This document shows, piece after piece, positions 8,645-17,353 of a stretch of 35,822 nt of DNA (the first letter of the stretch is position 1; every line of letters begins with the position of its first letter). The DNA lies in contig JAQUAF010000060.1 in the NCBI GenBank assembly GCA_028687435.1, forward strand, positions 1 to 35,822, read 5' to 3'. Under the pieces are notes generated by a model. The model did no database searches. It worked only from the letters and a program-made list of their open reading frames with translations, and was not told where the DNA came from. The DNA comes from Verrucomicrobiia bacterium. GTDB lineage: Bacteria > Verrucomicrobiota > Verrucomicrobiia > JABWAM01. The position numbers and the translations under genes were made by a program.

Positions 8645-10108
8645 ATGAACGATCTGCATATTACCTGTTCGACGGCTGACCCGTCAAAAGCAAACGTCGA
8701 TGCTTTGTTGGTTTCGGTTGGAGAGTTTGGCCGGGAAACGCCCCCTTGGAAATCCCTGGGAAAGGTTCTTGGCCCGCTCTGCGAAGAATCGGATCCTTCC
8801 CGGCGGTTTTTCGGCAAGGAGGGTTCGGTGGTGGTGGCTCCATCCCTGGGACGGATCAAGCCTCGTTTCATTGCCCTGGCGGGCATGGGAAAAACATCGG
8901 AAGTTGGGGTCTGGAGGCGGTGTTTCGGGGCTGCGGTCAGAAAACTCTGCAAAAACAGCATTCGTTCACTGGGGGTATTGCTGCCTTTCAAACACACTGA
9001 TTTGGAATGGGTGGTGTTGGCCATTGAGGAGGCTTCTTATCAATTCCAGAATTTCAAGTCGAATGGCGATGATGAGGCGGAACTGGAGGAGATTGTTTTT
9101 TTCGCGCAGTCGGTTTCGGATGAGGCGATTCGTCAATCAACGGTTTTGGCGGGGGCGGTTCGCCGGGCCCGGCAACTGGCCAATCAACCCGGCAATGCGA
9201 TTGATCCCCGGACTTTTGCGCTGGAGGCGCAACAACTGGCCCGCCGCCGCAGGTTGTCTTGTGTTGTCTGGGACGAGCGCCGGTTGAAACGCGAGGGCTT
9301 TGGCGGCATCCTTGCCGTCGGCTGCGGCAGCGTTCATCCGCCGCGATTCATCCGGCTGGATTACCGGGGCGGCCCGGCCAGGCAGGCGCCGGTGGTCCTT
9401 GTGGGCAAGGCTCTTACTTTCGATTCCGGCGGCATCAGCATCAAACCCAGTGACAAGATGGACGAGATGAAGTTTGACAAGTCGGGAGGAGTCGCCGTTC
9501 TCGGGATCATGGACGCTGTGGCGGGCATGCGCTTGAAGATGAATGTGACGGGATTGATTCCCGCAGCCGAGAACCTGCCGTCCGGTTCAGCCTGCCGCCC
9601 TGGCGATCTTGTCAAAATGTTGTCGGGCAAATATGTGGAGATCATGAATACGGATGCCGAGGGACGCGTGGTGCTGGCGGATGCCCTGGCCTATGCCCAG
9701 AGGTTGAAGCCCCGCGCCGTGGTGGATCTGGCGACCTTGACGGGCGCCTGCCTGATCGCTTTTGCCCGCGAATGCGCCGCCGTGCTCGGCAATGACGAAA
9801 CGCTGGTGGAGCAGTTGCAGGAAGCCGGCGAATGCACGGGCGAACGCCTGTGGCCGATGCCCATGTGGCCGGTGTTCCAGGAGAAAGTCAAAAGCGACGT
9901 CGGTTATGTGAAAAATTCCGCCGGACGCGAGGGGGGCACCATCACCGGCGCCTGTTTCCTGAACGCTTTCATGGATAAAAGCGTCTCATGGGCCCACCTG
10001 GACATTGCAGGCACGGCCTGGACATCCAGTGAGGAGCCCTATCGGGCCAAGGGCGCCACGGCTTTTGGCATCCGGCTGATCACCCACTGGTTGCGCACAC
10101 TGGCATGA
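8645..10108 (+). CDS. pepA: Leucyl aminopeptidase, M17 family
   Basis: Cytosolic two-metal aminopeptidase that removes N-terminal residues from peptides. 487 residues from ATG 8645. The catalytic C-terminal domain is intact: GKALTFDSGGISIKP, MKFDKSGG, and the signature NTDAEGRVVLADAL. The N-terminal macro-like domain is divergent, as usual. The frame is open to 8600, but MNDLHITC at 8645 gives the normal start. No Shine-Dalgarno is seen. TATGAT (8633-8638) is a good -10 hexamer ending 6 bases before the ATG, though the nearest -35-like hexamers are at poor distances. The PepA family also includes DNA-binding members; nothing here tests that. Confidence 0.95.
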   Translation: MNDLHITCSTADPSKANVDALLVSVGEFGRETPPWKSLGKVLGPLCEESDPSRRFFGKEGSVVVAPSLGRIKPRFIALAGMGKTSEVGVWRRCFGAAVRKLCKNSIRSLGVLLPFKHTDLEWVVLAIEEASYQFQNFKSNGDDEAELEEIVFFAQSVSDEAIRQSTVLAGAVRRARQLANQPGNAIDPRTFALEAQQLARRRRLSCVVWDERRLKREGFGGILAVGCGSVHPPRFIRLDYRGGPARQAPVVLVGKALTFDSGGISIKPSDKMDEMKFDKSGGVAVLGIMDAVAGMRLKMNVTGLIPAAENLPSGSACRPGDLVKMLSGKYVEIMNTDAEGRVVLADALAYAQRLKPRAVVDLATLTGACLIAFARECAAVLGNDETLVEQLQEAGECTGERLWPMPMWPVFQEKVKSDVGYVKNSAGREGGTITGACFLNAFMDKSVSWAHLDIAGTAWTSSEEPYRAKGATAFGIRLITHWLRTLA

Positions 10109-10207
10109 GGCTCAAACGGCGGAATGGGATTTCCGTCCTCCCGTGTTTGATCAGGATCAATGGAGGGCGGGGCTTCTGCGCCGCCGGTTCCATGGACGCG
10201 CATCAAC

Positions 10208-11551
10208 ATGCATTCATCCCTGTCCACTGCCATCAAGGTTGTTCGCGCCCTCCAGGCGCGGGGGCATGAGGCTTTGCTGGCCGGCGGTTGTGTCCGCGAC
10301 CGCTTGCTGCGCCGCCGTCCGCAGGATTACGATGTGGCCACCTCCGCGCATCCCGGCGAGGTGGAACGGATTTTCCCCCGGACTGTGGCTGTGGGCAAGG
10401 CGTTTGGGGTCATCCGTGTTCTTGTGGACGATGAGGAAATTGAAGTTGCGACGTTTCGCAGCGAATCGGGCTATGTGGATGGACGGCGTCCGGGCAGGGT
10501 GAGTTTTACCGATGCCAGGGAAGACGCGTTGCGCCGGGATTTTACCGTGAACGGTCTTTTTTACGATCCCCTTCGGCGGCGGATTCTCGATTATGTGGGA
10601 GGACGGACTGATTTGCGGAGGCAATGCCTTCGGGCCATTGGCAGGCCGGAGGAACGGTTTGGCGAGGATCGCCTGCGGTTGTTGCGTTGCGTGCGGTTTG
10701 CGGCCCAGTTGGGGTTTCGCATTGATCCCGCCACATGGAGGGCGGTGTGCAAAGAGGCCCCGGCCATCCGGCGGGTCAGCTTCGAGCGGATTCGCGACGA
10801 ACTGACCAAGTTGTTGCTTGCCCCGCATGCGGCCGAGGGATTGCGGTTGCTGTGGCGCAGCGGGTTGCTCCGCCATCTTCTGCCCGAGGTGGATGCCATG
10901 GCTGGTGTCCGGCAGCCACGGGCCTATCATCCGGAGGGGGATGTCTGGAAACACACCCGGCTGGTGGTGGCGCATTTGAGAAAGCCGTCTCCGCGACTGG
11001 CTTGGGCGGCCTTGCTGCATGATGTGGGCAAACCTCCCATGGCGGAGAAATCTGTTGCCCGCGGACGCTGGCGCCTGCGTTTTCCAAACCATGCCGGATG
11101 CGGTGGGGAAATGGCGGATAGGATTTTGCTGCGCCTGCGTTTTTCCACTGCCGATCGCGAAGCCATTGTGGCCATGGTGAAAAACCACATGACCTTCAAG
11201 GATTGCCAGGCCATGCGTCTGGCGACCTTGAAAAGGCTTCTGGCGCGCCCGACTTTTGAGGAGGAACTCCGCCTTCACCGCGCCGATTGCCTGGCCAGCC
11301 ATGGCAGCGAATCCCATGTGCGCTATCTCCGCCGACGCCAGAAGGAATTGTCCGCTGCCGGGATCCGCCCGCCGCGACTGTTGAATGGAAGGGATTTGAT
11401 CGAACTGGGACTTCAACCCGGACCTGTGTTCGGACAAATCCTGGCCGCCATCGAGGAAGCCCAGTTGGAGGGACGCGTTTCCACCCGAGGCCAGGCCCTT
11501 GACGAGGCACGCAAACAGGCCGCCGAAAGAAAGATGACATTGAAAAAATGA
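10208..11551 (+). CDS. CCA tRNA nucleotidyltransferase / poly(A) polymerase family, with HD domain
   Basis: A class II nucleotidyltransferase that most likely adds or repairs the 3' CCA of tRNAs. 447 residues from ATG 10208 (frame open to 10160). The polymerase head shows LAGGCVRDRLLRRRPQDYDVAT, RRDFTVNGLFYDP and the neck RFGEDRLRLLRCVRFAAQLGF. A C-terminal HD domain (YHPEGDVWKHT, LLHDVGKP) suggests phosphohydrolase activity as in CCA enzymes with HD domains. A tRNA gene lies directly downstream and encodes its own CCA. Poly(A) polymerase is the main alternative, since the sequence alone does not separate the two. It is 99 bases after pepA. Confidence 0.88.
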   Translation: MHSSLSTAIKVVRALQARGHEALLAGGCVRDRLLRRRPQDYDVATSAHPGEVERIFPRTVAVGKAFGVIRVLVDDEEIEVATFRSESGYVDGRRPGRVSFTDAREDALRRDFTVNGLFYDPLRRRILDYVGGRTDLRRQCLRAIGRPEERFGEDRLRLLRCVRFAAQLGFRIDPATWRAVCKEAPAIRRVSFERIRDELTKLLLAPHAAEGLRLLWRSGLLRHLLPEVDAMAGVRQPRAYHPEGDVWKHTRLVVAHLRKPSPRLAWAALLHDVGKPPMAEKSVARGRWRLRFPNHAGCGGEMADRILLRLRFSTADREAIVAMVKNHMTFKDCQAMRLATLKRLLARPTFEEELRLHRADCLASHGSESHVRYLRRRQKELSAAGIRPPRLLNGRDLIELGLQPGPVFGQILAAIEEAQLEGRVSTRGQALDEARKQAAERKMTLKK

Positions 11552-11576
11552 AACGATTCTGATTTGGTGAAAAATC

Positions 11577-11604
11577 TTGCCTCTTCATCGGTTTCCCTTA
11601 AAGT
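11577..11604 (+). promoter_or_regulatory. Candidate promoter of tRNA-Val
   Basis: TTGCCT (11577-11582) and TAAAGT (11599-11604) are spaced 16 bases apart. Start of transcription would be near 11611, about 11 bases before the mature tRNA. Confidence 0.5.
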
Positions 11605-11621
11605 GCGGGTTTACGCAACGG

Positions 11622-11696
11622 GCGCTGTTAGCTCAGGGGTAGAGCATCACCTTGACACGGTGGGGGTCAGAGGTTCAAATCCTCTACAGCGCACCA
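11622..11696 (+). tRNA. tRNA-Val (anticodon GAC), CCA encoded
   Basis: A full cloverleaf can be drawn: acceptor GCGCTGT with ACAGCGC (7 bp), D-arm GCTC/GAGC, anticodon stem TCACC/GGTGG with loop TTGACAC giving anticodon GAC, a 5-base variable loop, T-stem AGAGG/CCTCT with loop TTCAAAT, discriminator A and a genomically encoded CCA at 11694-11696. The GAC anticodon reads GUC and GUU. The ankyrin gene begins 12 bases after it on the same strand, and no integration scar or repeat of the tRNA 3' end is seen. Confidence 0.97.
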
Positions 11697-11708
11697 TCTG
11701 CTTTCGTC

Positions 11709-12281
11709 ATGTTTAAGTTCATTTCCGAAGTTAAAAAATGTTTCAGAGGTTGGTTCCCGGGGTGTGATGATCTCTTGAGTTTTTCCAACCTGCATTGGGC
11801 TGTTCGCCTTGGCGATGCGGGACAGGTTGAACGGCTTTTGAAACAGGGGACGGATATCCATGCGAAGGATGAACATGGCAGCACCCCGTTGCATCGGGCT
11901 GCCCGATATGGTGCGCCGGCCATTGCCGGCTTCCTGCTTGGAAAACGGGCGGATGTCAACGCCCGGGCTTATTACGGCCAGACCCCCCTGCATGTGGCCG
12001 CGCAGTTTGACAAGGCGGATGCCGCCAGGGTTCTTTTGGATCATCAGGCCGATGTCAACGCAAAGGCCGGCTGCGGTTTGACGCCGTTGTGGCTGGCTGC
12101 CGCCGTGAACAGCAAGGCGGTGGCGGAATTGCTTCTTGCCGGCAAAGCCGATGCCTGTCTTGCGGATGAGAAAAACAGGACCCCATTGGCCGTTGCGCTT
12201 GAAAATGGCCACAAGGAGATGGCGGATATCCTGCGAAAAAATGGAGCGGACGGGGGTGCGGGGATATCCAATATGCGCTGA
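11709..12281 (+). CDS. Ankyrin-repeat protein
   Basis: A 190-residue protein made almost entirely of ankyrin repeats, a protein-binding scaffold. About five repeats cover residues 28-180, with clear cores such as GSTPLHRAARYG, GQTPLHVAAQFD, GLTPLWLAAAVN and RTPLAVALENG. The N-terminal 20 residues (MFKFISEVKKCFRGWFPG) are short, basic and aromatic, and not a convincing signal peptide. The frame is open back into the tRNA at 11652, so ATG 11709 is the sensible start. It is 12 bases after tRNA-Val and may be read from that promoter. No enzymatic domain; the binding partner is unknown. Confidence 0.85.
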   Translation: MFKFISEVKKCFRGWFPGCDDLLSFSNLHWAVRLGDAGQVERLLKQGTDIHAKDEHGSTPLHRAARYGAPAIAGFLLGKRADVNARAYYGQTPLHVAAQFDKADAARVLLDHQADVNAKAGCGLTPLWLAAAVNSKAVAELLLAGKADACLADEKNRTPLAVALENGHKEMADILRKNGADGGAGISNMR

Positions 12282-12409
12282 CTTTGGGGGGTGTGATTTA
12301 GGGGTGTGAAGTTGTTTTTGACCAGCTTCCGGGAAAAACGGCGCGATGTTTTGCGGTGAAAAAGAAGTTGTCTTTGGTTGAAAATGTCGCTTAATCGACA
12401 AACACTTTT

Positions 12410-15400
12410 ATGCAAATCATTCCATTTCTTCGCGGATCATTTTTGATGCTTTTTGCGGCAGGTTTTCTCCTCGGCGGGACTCATCTGCGCGCGGATGACG
12501 CTTCGGATTATGCGGCGGCAACCAACCTGACCAAGAACCTGCCCGGAACCCTGCCGATCGCAACCAATTTGATCCAGATTCTCGACGCCTCGGGCAACCG
12601 CGGGTCGGGCAATCCTGTTCAGTTGCAATGGTGGAACACTCCCGCCGCCGCCGCCAGATCGGGGGATTACGTGAAGGTGGTGACCTGGTCAACCTACACA
12701 AGTTCCTATGTGATGGACGGACAACCGCACACCAACAATTGGACTGATCCGGCGATTTTTGTGAGCGCCGGCGGGGAATTGCAGAAATATTTCCGGGACA
12801 ACTATCCGGTTCCCTCCGGCTCCACCGCCACCAACAATGTGCTGGTGCAAAAGGTCCAGGGCATGTCGCCTTGGGCGGGGGCCAACAAGTATTTTGTGGA
12901 GATCTGGGTCAAGGCCACCGATTTGTACAGCCCCACGCGCGACACGATGATCACCAATCATACCTCCCATGCCGATTGGCCGGATCCCCTCCCGACCCAT
13001 GCGGTGGGGATGTACGCGGCCATTCCCGATTTTACCAATTTCAACCAGTACATCACCAGCACCAACACCACGAACCGGGGATTCGACAACCGCATGTCCA
13101 CCGATTATCCCTATCCCTTCACCGGGTTGGGTTACACCTATGATTGGAGCCGGGACGGTTCCGGCAACACGCGGCAGATTGGACTCAGTGAGTTTGTGGT
13201 GAACGGTTTTTCGGAATGGATTGTCGCCGGTGTTTATTCCACCGACACCTATTTGTATTCCTATATTGTGGATCAGCCGTCCGGCAGCGCCACGCAATCA
13301 GCCACCTATGATCTGGTGGATTTCAGCCTGATCAAGGCCGGGGCGGGAGAGATGATCATGAATCAGGCCAGTCAATACACCAATACCACCACCATTTGCC
13401 AGGGAACCCTGACAGTCGGGGCGGATGTGCGCAATAATGTGGCGGGGCCACTGGGCAATTCCGATTCCACCATCATCATGGGCATCACCAACAAGAACAG
13501 CAATTATGCCGCGGCGTTGCAGATTGTCTCCGGTGGCGTCACCATCGAGCGTCCCATCACCGTCGTTGCCGGCAGCACCGGCGTTGCAACCCTGGGAGGC
13601 ATCAATGCCAGCGGCACGGCCGCTTTTTCCGGGGCGGTGACCCTGAACAAGGATGCCAGCCTGACGGCCGCTTCCGGCGGGACCGTGGAGTTCAGCGGCG
13701 GGATCAGCGGAACGGGCGCGGTGAGCAAGATTGGCGCGGGGAAGGTGATCTTGTCCGGAAACAACACGTATTCGGGCGGTACGGATGTGCAGGCCGGCTC
13801 CTTTTACAATGATGGAACAGTTGCCGGCACGGTGACGGTTCAGCCCGGAGCGACCTTGGGCGGCGGCGGGACTTTTTCCGGAGCAGTGCGGGTGCATGGC
13901 ATTCTCAGCCCGGGCAACTCGCCGGGCACACTCACCTTTGGCAGCGGTTTGACTCTTTATTCGGATGCCAGCACCAGGATTGAGATTGCCTGCGCGAACG
14001 CGACGGGTGCGGTGGCGGGCACGGATTACGACAAAATTGCGGTCACCGGTTCGGCGGCATTGAACGGACAGTTGCAAACCGTGAATACGGCATCCGGAGC
14101 GACATCTTTCAATGCCGGGGATACCCTGGCGGACATCATCACCACTACAGCGGGAACCACGGGCGCTTTTGCTTCGCTGGATGCCATCGTGAGCCAGAAC
14201 CAGCCCACCCTGGCCTGGCGTCCCTCGATCAACGGCAACAATGTGGATTTGGTTGCCGCGCGTGATTATGACAATCCAGTGGTCCGCCAATATCTCACGC
14301 CCAATCAGCGGGCGGTTTCCTCGGCGGTTGACGGCGCGCCTTCCACTGGCGCGTGGGCGGATCTGAAGAATGCGCTCAACAACGTCAACAGCATCCAGTC
14401 GCTCGCGGACGCGTATCAGCAGCTTAGTCCCGAACGCTTGCAGGCTGTCACCACGCTGGCCTTTGCCGGAACCGATTTGTTGCGAGGCGGGCTGGACTCC
14501 CGGCTGGCGCAGATCCGGTCGGGTTCCTCCGGCCTTGCCTGGAGCGATCCTCAATCGGGCAGTTTTTCCATGGACGGCATGTTGCTGGCCGGCGACGCGC
14601 CTTCATCCGGGTGGATGTCCGCCAAAAAGGCTGCGGATGACGACTGGCATTTTTTCATCAACGGCAGCGGGTCGTTTGGTTCGCAGGACACGACGCCGCA
14701 GCAAACGGGGTTTGATTTTTCCAGCATGGGTTTTGTCACCGGAGTGGATCGCCGGTTTGATTGCGGTCTCACGACCGGCGGCGGCATCGGCTATGCCCGC
14801 ACCCAGTCGGACATTGATGCGGATGGCGGCAAGGTTGCGGTGGATGGAATGCCAGTGGTTTTGTACGGGGTGCAGCAGGTGGGGGGATGGCATTTTGACG
14901 GGACGGCCGGCTACATGCTCAACCTGTATGAGACCCGGCGTCATATAAATTTTGGAGGACTTGATGAGACGGCCGCGGGCGATCCGGCGGGACATCAACT
15001 CAATCTGGGAGGTGGAACCGGGTATGACTTCAAATTGGGCGCGTTCAAGATCGGACCGGAAGCCACTGCCCGCTATTCGAAGTTGTGGATTGATGAGTAT
15101 CAGGAAACCGGCGCGGGCGCGGCCAGCCTGAGCCTTGGCAGGCAGGAGGATTCGTCTCTCCAATCGGGATTGGGATTGCGCATGCAGTATGAGATCAAGA
15201 CACCGGGGTTGGAATGGCGTCCTTCGATTCACGCCTCATGGCAGCATGAGTTTGCCAATGACAGCCGGGTCATCAACTCTTCCTTTGTGGATGGCAGCGT
15301 GGCCATGGGGACGACCCAGACCGCCCAACCCGAAAGGGATTTTGCCCGTGTTGGCGGCGGTATTCAGTTGATCATCAGCCGGGATGTTTCCTGCGAATTG

Positions 15401-15475
15401 GGATATGAAAGCCAGGCCGGGCAGGAATCCTTCATCGCCCATTCCTTCAATGGCGGTGTGCGCGTGGCGTTTTGA
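12410..15475 (+). CDS. Autotransporter (type Va) with PATR-type passenger and C-terminal beta-barrel
   Basis: A 1021-residue outer-membrane/surface protein. Residues 1-27 are a signal peptide (basic start, hydrophobic FLMLFAAGFLLGG, likely cut after LRA). The passenger (about 28-640) is Thr/Asn/Gly-rich. It includes an autotransporter-associated beta-strand repeat near residues 435-465 (GAGKVILSGNNTYSGGT) and a following beta-helix-like stretch. Residues 640-740 form a linker. The last 277 residues are an autotransporter barrel ending in GVRVAF, with the terminal Phe needed for BAM insertion. The first 320 passenger residues are not repeats and I recognise no domain in them. There is no Shine-Dalgarno, and no dedicated secretion partner is needed. 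It stands alone between the ankyrin and flavoprotein genes. Confidence 0.92.
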   Translation: MQIIPFLRGSFLMLFAAGFLLGGTHLRADDASDYAAATNLTKNLPGTLPIATNLIQILDASGNRGSGNPVQLQWWNTPAAAARSGDYVKVVTWSTYTSSYVMDGQPHTNNWTDPAIFVSAGGELQKYFRDNYPVPSGSTATNNVLVQKVQGMSPWAGANKYFVEIWVKATDLYSPTRDTMITNHTSHADWPDPLPTHAVGMYAAIPDFTNFNQYITSTNTTNRGFDNRMSTDYPYPFTGLGYTYDWSRDGSGNTRQIGLSEFVVNGFSEWIVAGVYSTDTYLYSYIVDQPSGSATQSATYDLVDFSLIKAGAGEMIMNQASQYTNTTTICQGTLTVGADVRNNVAGPLGNSDSTIIMGITNKNSNYAAALQIVSGGVTIERPITVVAGSTGVATLGGINASGTAAFSGAVTLNKDASLTAASGGTVEFSGGISGTGAVSKIGAGKVILSGNNTYSGGTDVQAGSFYNDGTVAGTVTVQPGATLGGGGTFSGAVRVHGILSPGNSPGTLTFGSGLTLYSDASTRIEIACANATGAVAGTDYDKIAVTGSAALNGQLQTVNTASGATSFNAGDTLADIITTTAGTTGAFASLDAIVSQNQPTLAWRPSINGNNVDLVAARDYDNPVVRQYLTPNQRAVSSAVDGAPSTGAWADLKNALNNVNSIQSLADAYQQLSPERLQAVTTLAFAGTDLLRGGLDSRLAQIRSGSSGLAWSDPQSGSFSMDGMLLAGDAPSSGWMSAKKAADDDWHFFINGSGSFGSQDTTPQQTGFDFSSMGFVTGVDRRFDCGLTTGGGIGYARTQSDIDADGGKVAVDGMPVVLYGVQQVGGWHFDGTAGYMLNLYETRRHINFGGLDETAAGDPAGHQLNLGGGTGYDFKLGAFKIGPEATARYSKLWIDEYQETGAGAASLSLGRQEDSSLQSGLGLRMQYEIKTPGLEWRPSIHASWQHEFANDSRVINSSFVDGSVAMGTTQTAQPERDFARVGGGIQLIISRDVSCELGYESQAGQESFIAHSFNGGVRVAF

Positions 15476-15592
15476 TGAGGTTTTGCACATTTTTTGGATG
15501 GCTTTTGAGGCTTGAAACCCAAGGTTGCCTGTGAGATGGTCTCCATCCCGCCCAATGATGCGGATTTTGGGCGGAGCCCCGCCGGGCTATTT

Positions 15593-17353
15593 ATGGAATT
15601 TTCTTCATCCAATCATTGTTTCAGGTTGCGGGATTGTCCTGACAGGTCAACGGATGTGGCGGTTGTGGGTGGAGGGATGGCGGGGGTGTGGTCGGCTTAC
15701 CAACTGGCCAAGGCCGGATTCAGGACGACCATGGTTGCCTGCGGAGATGATGAGCGTGGAGGGTTGCAGGGCGCTTCACGGCGCGCTGCAGGGGCATTCA
15801 ACCTTTCATTGGTCAATGGGGAAAAGATGGAGGCGATGCTGCAGGAAATCGGATGCGGCCAGACGCATCCCTCAGTGGCTCGAACTCTTTCCTTGCACCT
15901 GTCATCCGCATTGAGGGAATTGGGCGCGTTGATGGAGTTGAAACCGGTCAAAATCGGCATGGCCCTGGCTTCGGGAAATGGGGAGCAATTTTTGGAACAA
16001 ATACGCCGGCGTTTTGGCGAGCTTGGCGGGGAGATGATTGATGGCTGGGTGACGCGTCTTGCGGCGGACGCCGGGAGTTGCCGCGGGTTGCAATATGAAT
16101 GCAGGGAGGGCGCGGGAAAATTGCGCTGCAAAGCCATGGTTCTGGCGCCCGGCGGGTATGCCGGATTATTCGCCAACGCCGTCAAGACCCATTGCTGCGG
16201 CAATGTGCTGGGATATTATCTGCAATGCGGAGGGATTGCCACAAACCTGGAGTTTTTATTCAAGCACGGTTACGGAAACATGGAGGCGAACGAGCTGACT
16301 CCGACCGAGGAATTGCCAGGCGCGGAAATTTACGATGCGCGCAGCCAGCGGGTGGAATGGCTGGAACAGATGCTTTTCAACCGGCAGGGGACCAACAGCC
16401 ATTTGCAGGCAGTGCAGTTCTGGCTGCGCAATCCGGAGGCCGAGTTTTATGTCGATCTGTCCCATCGCCCCCTTTATTTGAAGCTTCAGGAATTGAATGG
16501 GATCCTGGAAAACGGCGAAAAGGCCGGCCATCATTTTGAGGCGGAAAAAACACTGGCGCTGGCCGGAGTGGCGGATCTTTTCCCGAAGAAATCGAGGATG
16601 GAGGTGTTTGACCGGATATCCGGATGGATTGCTTCGCGGCGAGTGATTGATTATGCCATGTTTGAGGAATTGAAACATGGGTTCAAACCGGCGGAATCCT
16701 TGAAGTTCCGGGTGCAACCCCTGACCTATTTTTCAATGGGCGGCATGGGGCATCTCGATTTTTCCACCAATCTGAAAAATGTTTTTGTGACCGGCGAGGC
16801 GATGCATGATTTTGGCGCCAATCGCGTGGGTGGATTGCCGTGGAGCCTTTATTTGTCCAGCGCTTACGTCATTCGTGAGCAGATGGGAGGGATATTGGGG
16901 GAAAACGGTGATGACGGAGGCGATTTCGAGATGACATCCGGGCGATCCCATTACGATCCCGGTTTGTTGGGAAAAATCCAACAGCGTCTTCATGATTCGC
17001 AGGAGAGGGAACTGACCGCCTCGCGGGCAATGGAAAGCATCGACTGGTTTCGCCGGACGCGGGGGGATTTGTTGAGAAATGGCGGGAGGCTCGACGATGG
17101 GGTGGCCTGGTTGATTGTGGCTGAGGCCATCATGCAGTGTTCTCTTTGCCGGACGGAGAGCCGCGGATTTTTCTTCCGGCACGATTTTCAAAATTCCGAC
17201 GAAAGGCTTGAGCGCCTTTTTTCGTGCGCTTGGTACGACAGGGCGGCGGACGAAGTGGCGGCTGAACTGCTGCCTTGGGACCGGATCGAGCCGAGGCTGC
17301 GTCACAATCAGGGGGAAAACAAACCGGAGCTTGCCTGTGCAACCGCCATATAA
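15593..17353 (+). CDS. FAD-dependent oxidoreductase of the NadB/SdhA/fumarate-reductase family
   Basis: A 586-residue soluble flavoprotein. The Rossmann FAD motif is DVAVVGGGMAGVWSAY (GGGMAG at 26-31). Late family marks are present: FSMGGMGHLDFSTNLKNVF, then VTGEAMHDFGANRVGG (second FAD contact), and the C-terminal RTESRG before a short helical domain. Length suits L-aspartate oxidase or a fumarate-reductase-like enzyme, but the usual catalytic His/Arg set cannot be placed by eye. nadA/nadC and sdhB/sdhC are absent nearby, so those specific functions are not supported. The frame is open upstream to TTG 15512 and ATG 15536; ATG 15593 is preferred because little precedes the FAD motif in relatives. 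It overlaps the acyl-CoA ligase by 17 bases, implying a joint job. Confidence 0.88.
   Translation: MEFSSSNHCFRLRDCPDRSTDVAVVGGGMAGVWSAYQLAKAGFRTTMVACGDDERGGLQGASRRAAGAFNLSLVNGEKMEAMLQEIGCGQTHPSVARTLSLHLSSALRELGALMELKPVKIGMALASGNGEQFLEQIRRRFGELGGEMIDGWVTRLAADAGSCRGLQYECREGAGKLRCKAMVLAPGGYAGLFANAVKTHCCGNVLGYYLQCGGIATNLEFLFKHGYGNMEANELTPTEELPGAEIYDARSQRVEWLEQMLFNRQGTNSHLQAVQFWLRNPEAEFYVDLSHRPLYLKLQELNGILENGEKAGHHFEAEKTLALAGVADLFPKKSRMEVFDRISGWIASRRVIDYAMFEELKHGFKPAESLKFRVQPLTYFSMGGMGHLDFSTNLKNVFVTGEAMHDFGANRVGGLPWSLYLSSAYVIREQMGGILGENGDDGGDFEMTSGRSHYDPGLLGKIQQRLHDSQERELTASRAMESIDWFRRTRGDLLRNGGRLDDGVAWLIVAEAIMQCSLCRTESRGFFFRHDFQNSDERLERLFSCAWYDRAADEVAAELLPWDRIEPRLRHNQGENKPELACATAI

Noticed and set aside
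10214..11437. 407-residue minus-strand frame opposite the CCA enzyme
   Set aside because: Antisense shadow of a gene with clear nucleotidyltransferase and HD motifs.
11622..11709. tRNA-Val as an integration site for a mobile element
   Set aside because: No integrase, no repeated tRNA 3' end, and the downstream genes are not phage-like.
13298..14554. 418-residue minus-strand frame opposite the autotransporter
   Set aside because: Arg/Gly-rich shadow with no motif; the autotransporter has signal peptide, passenger and barrel.
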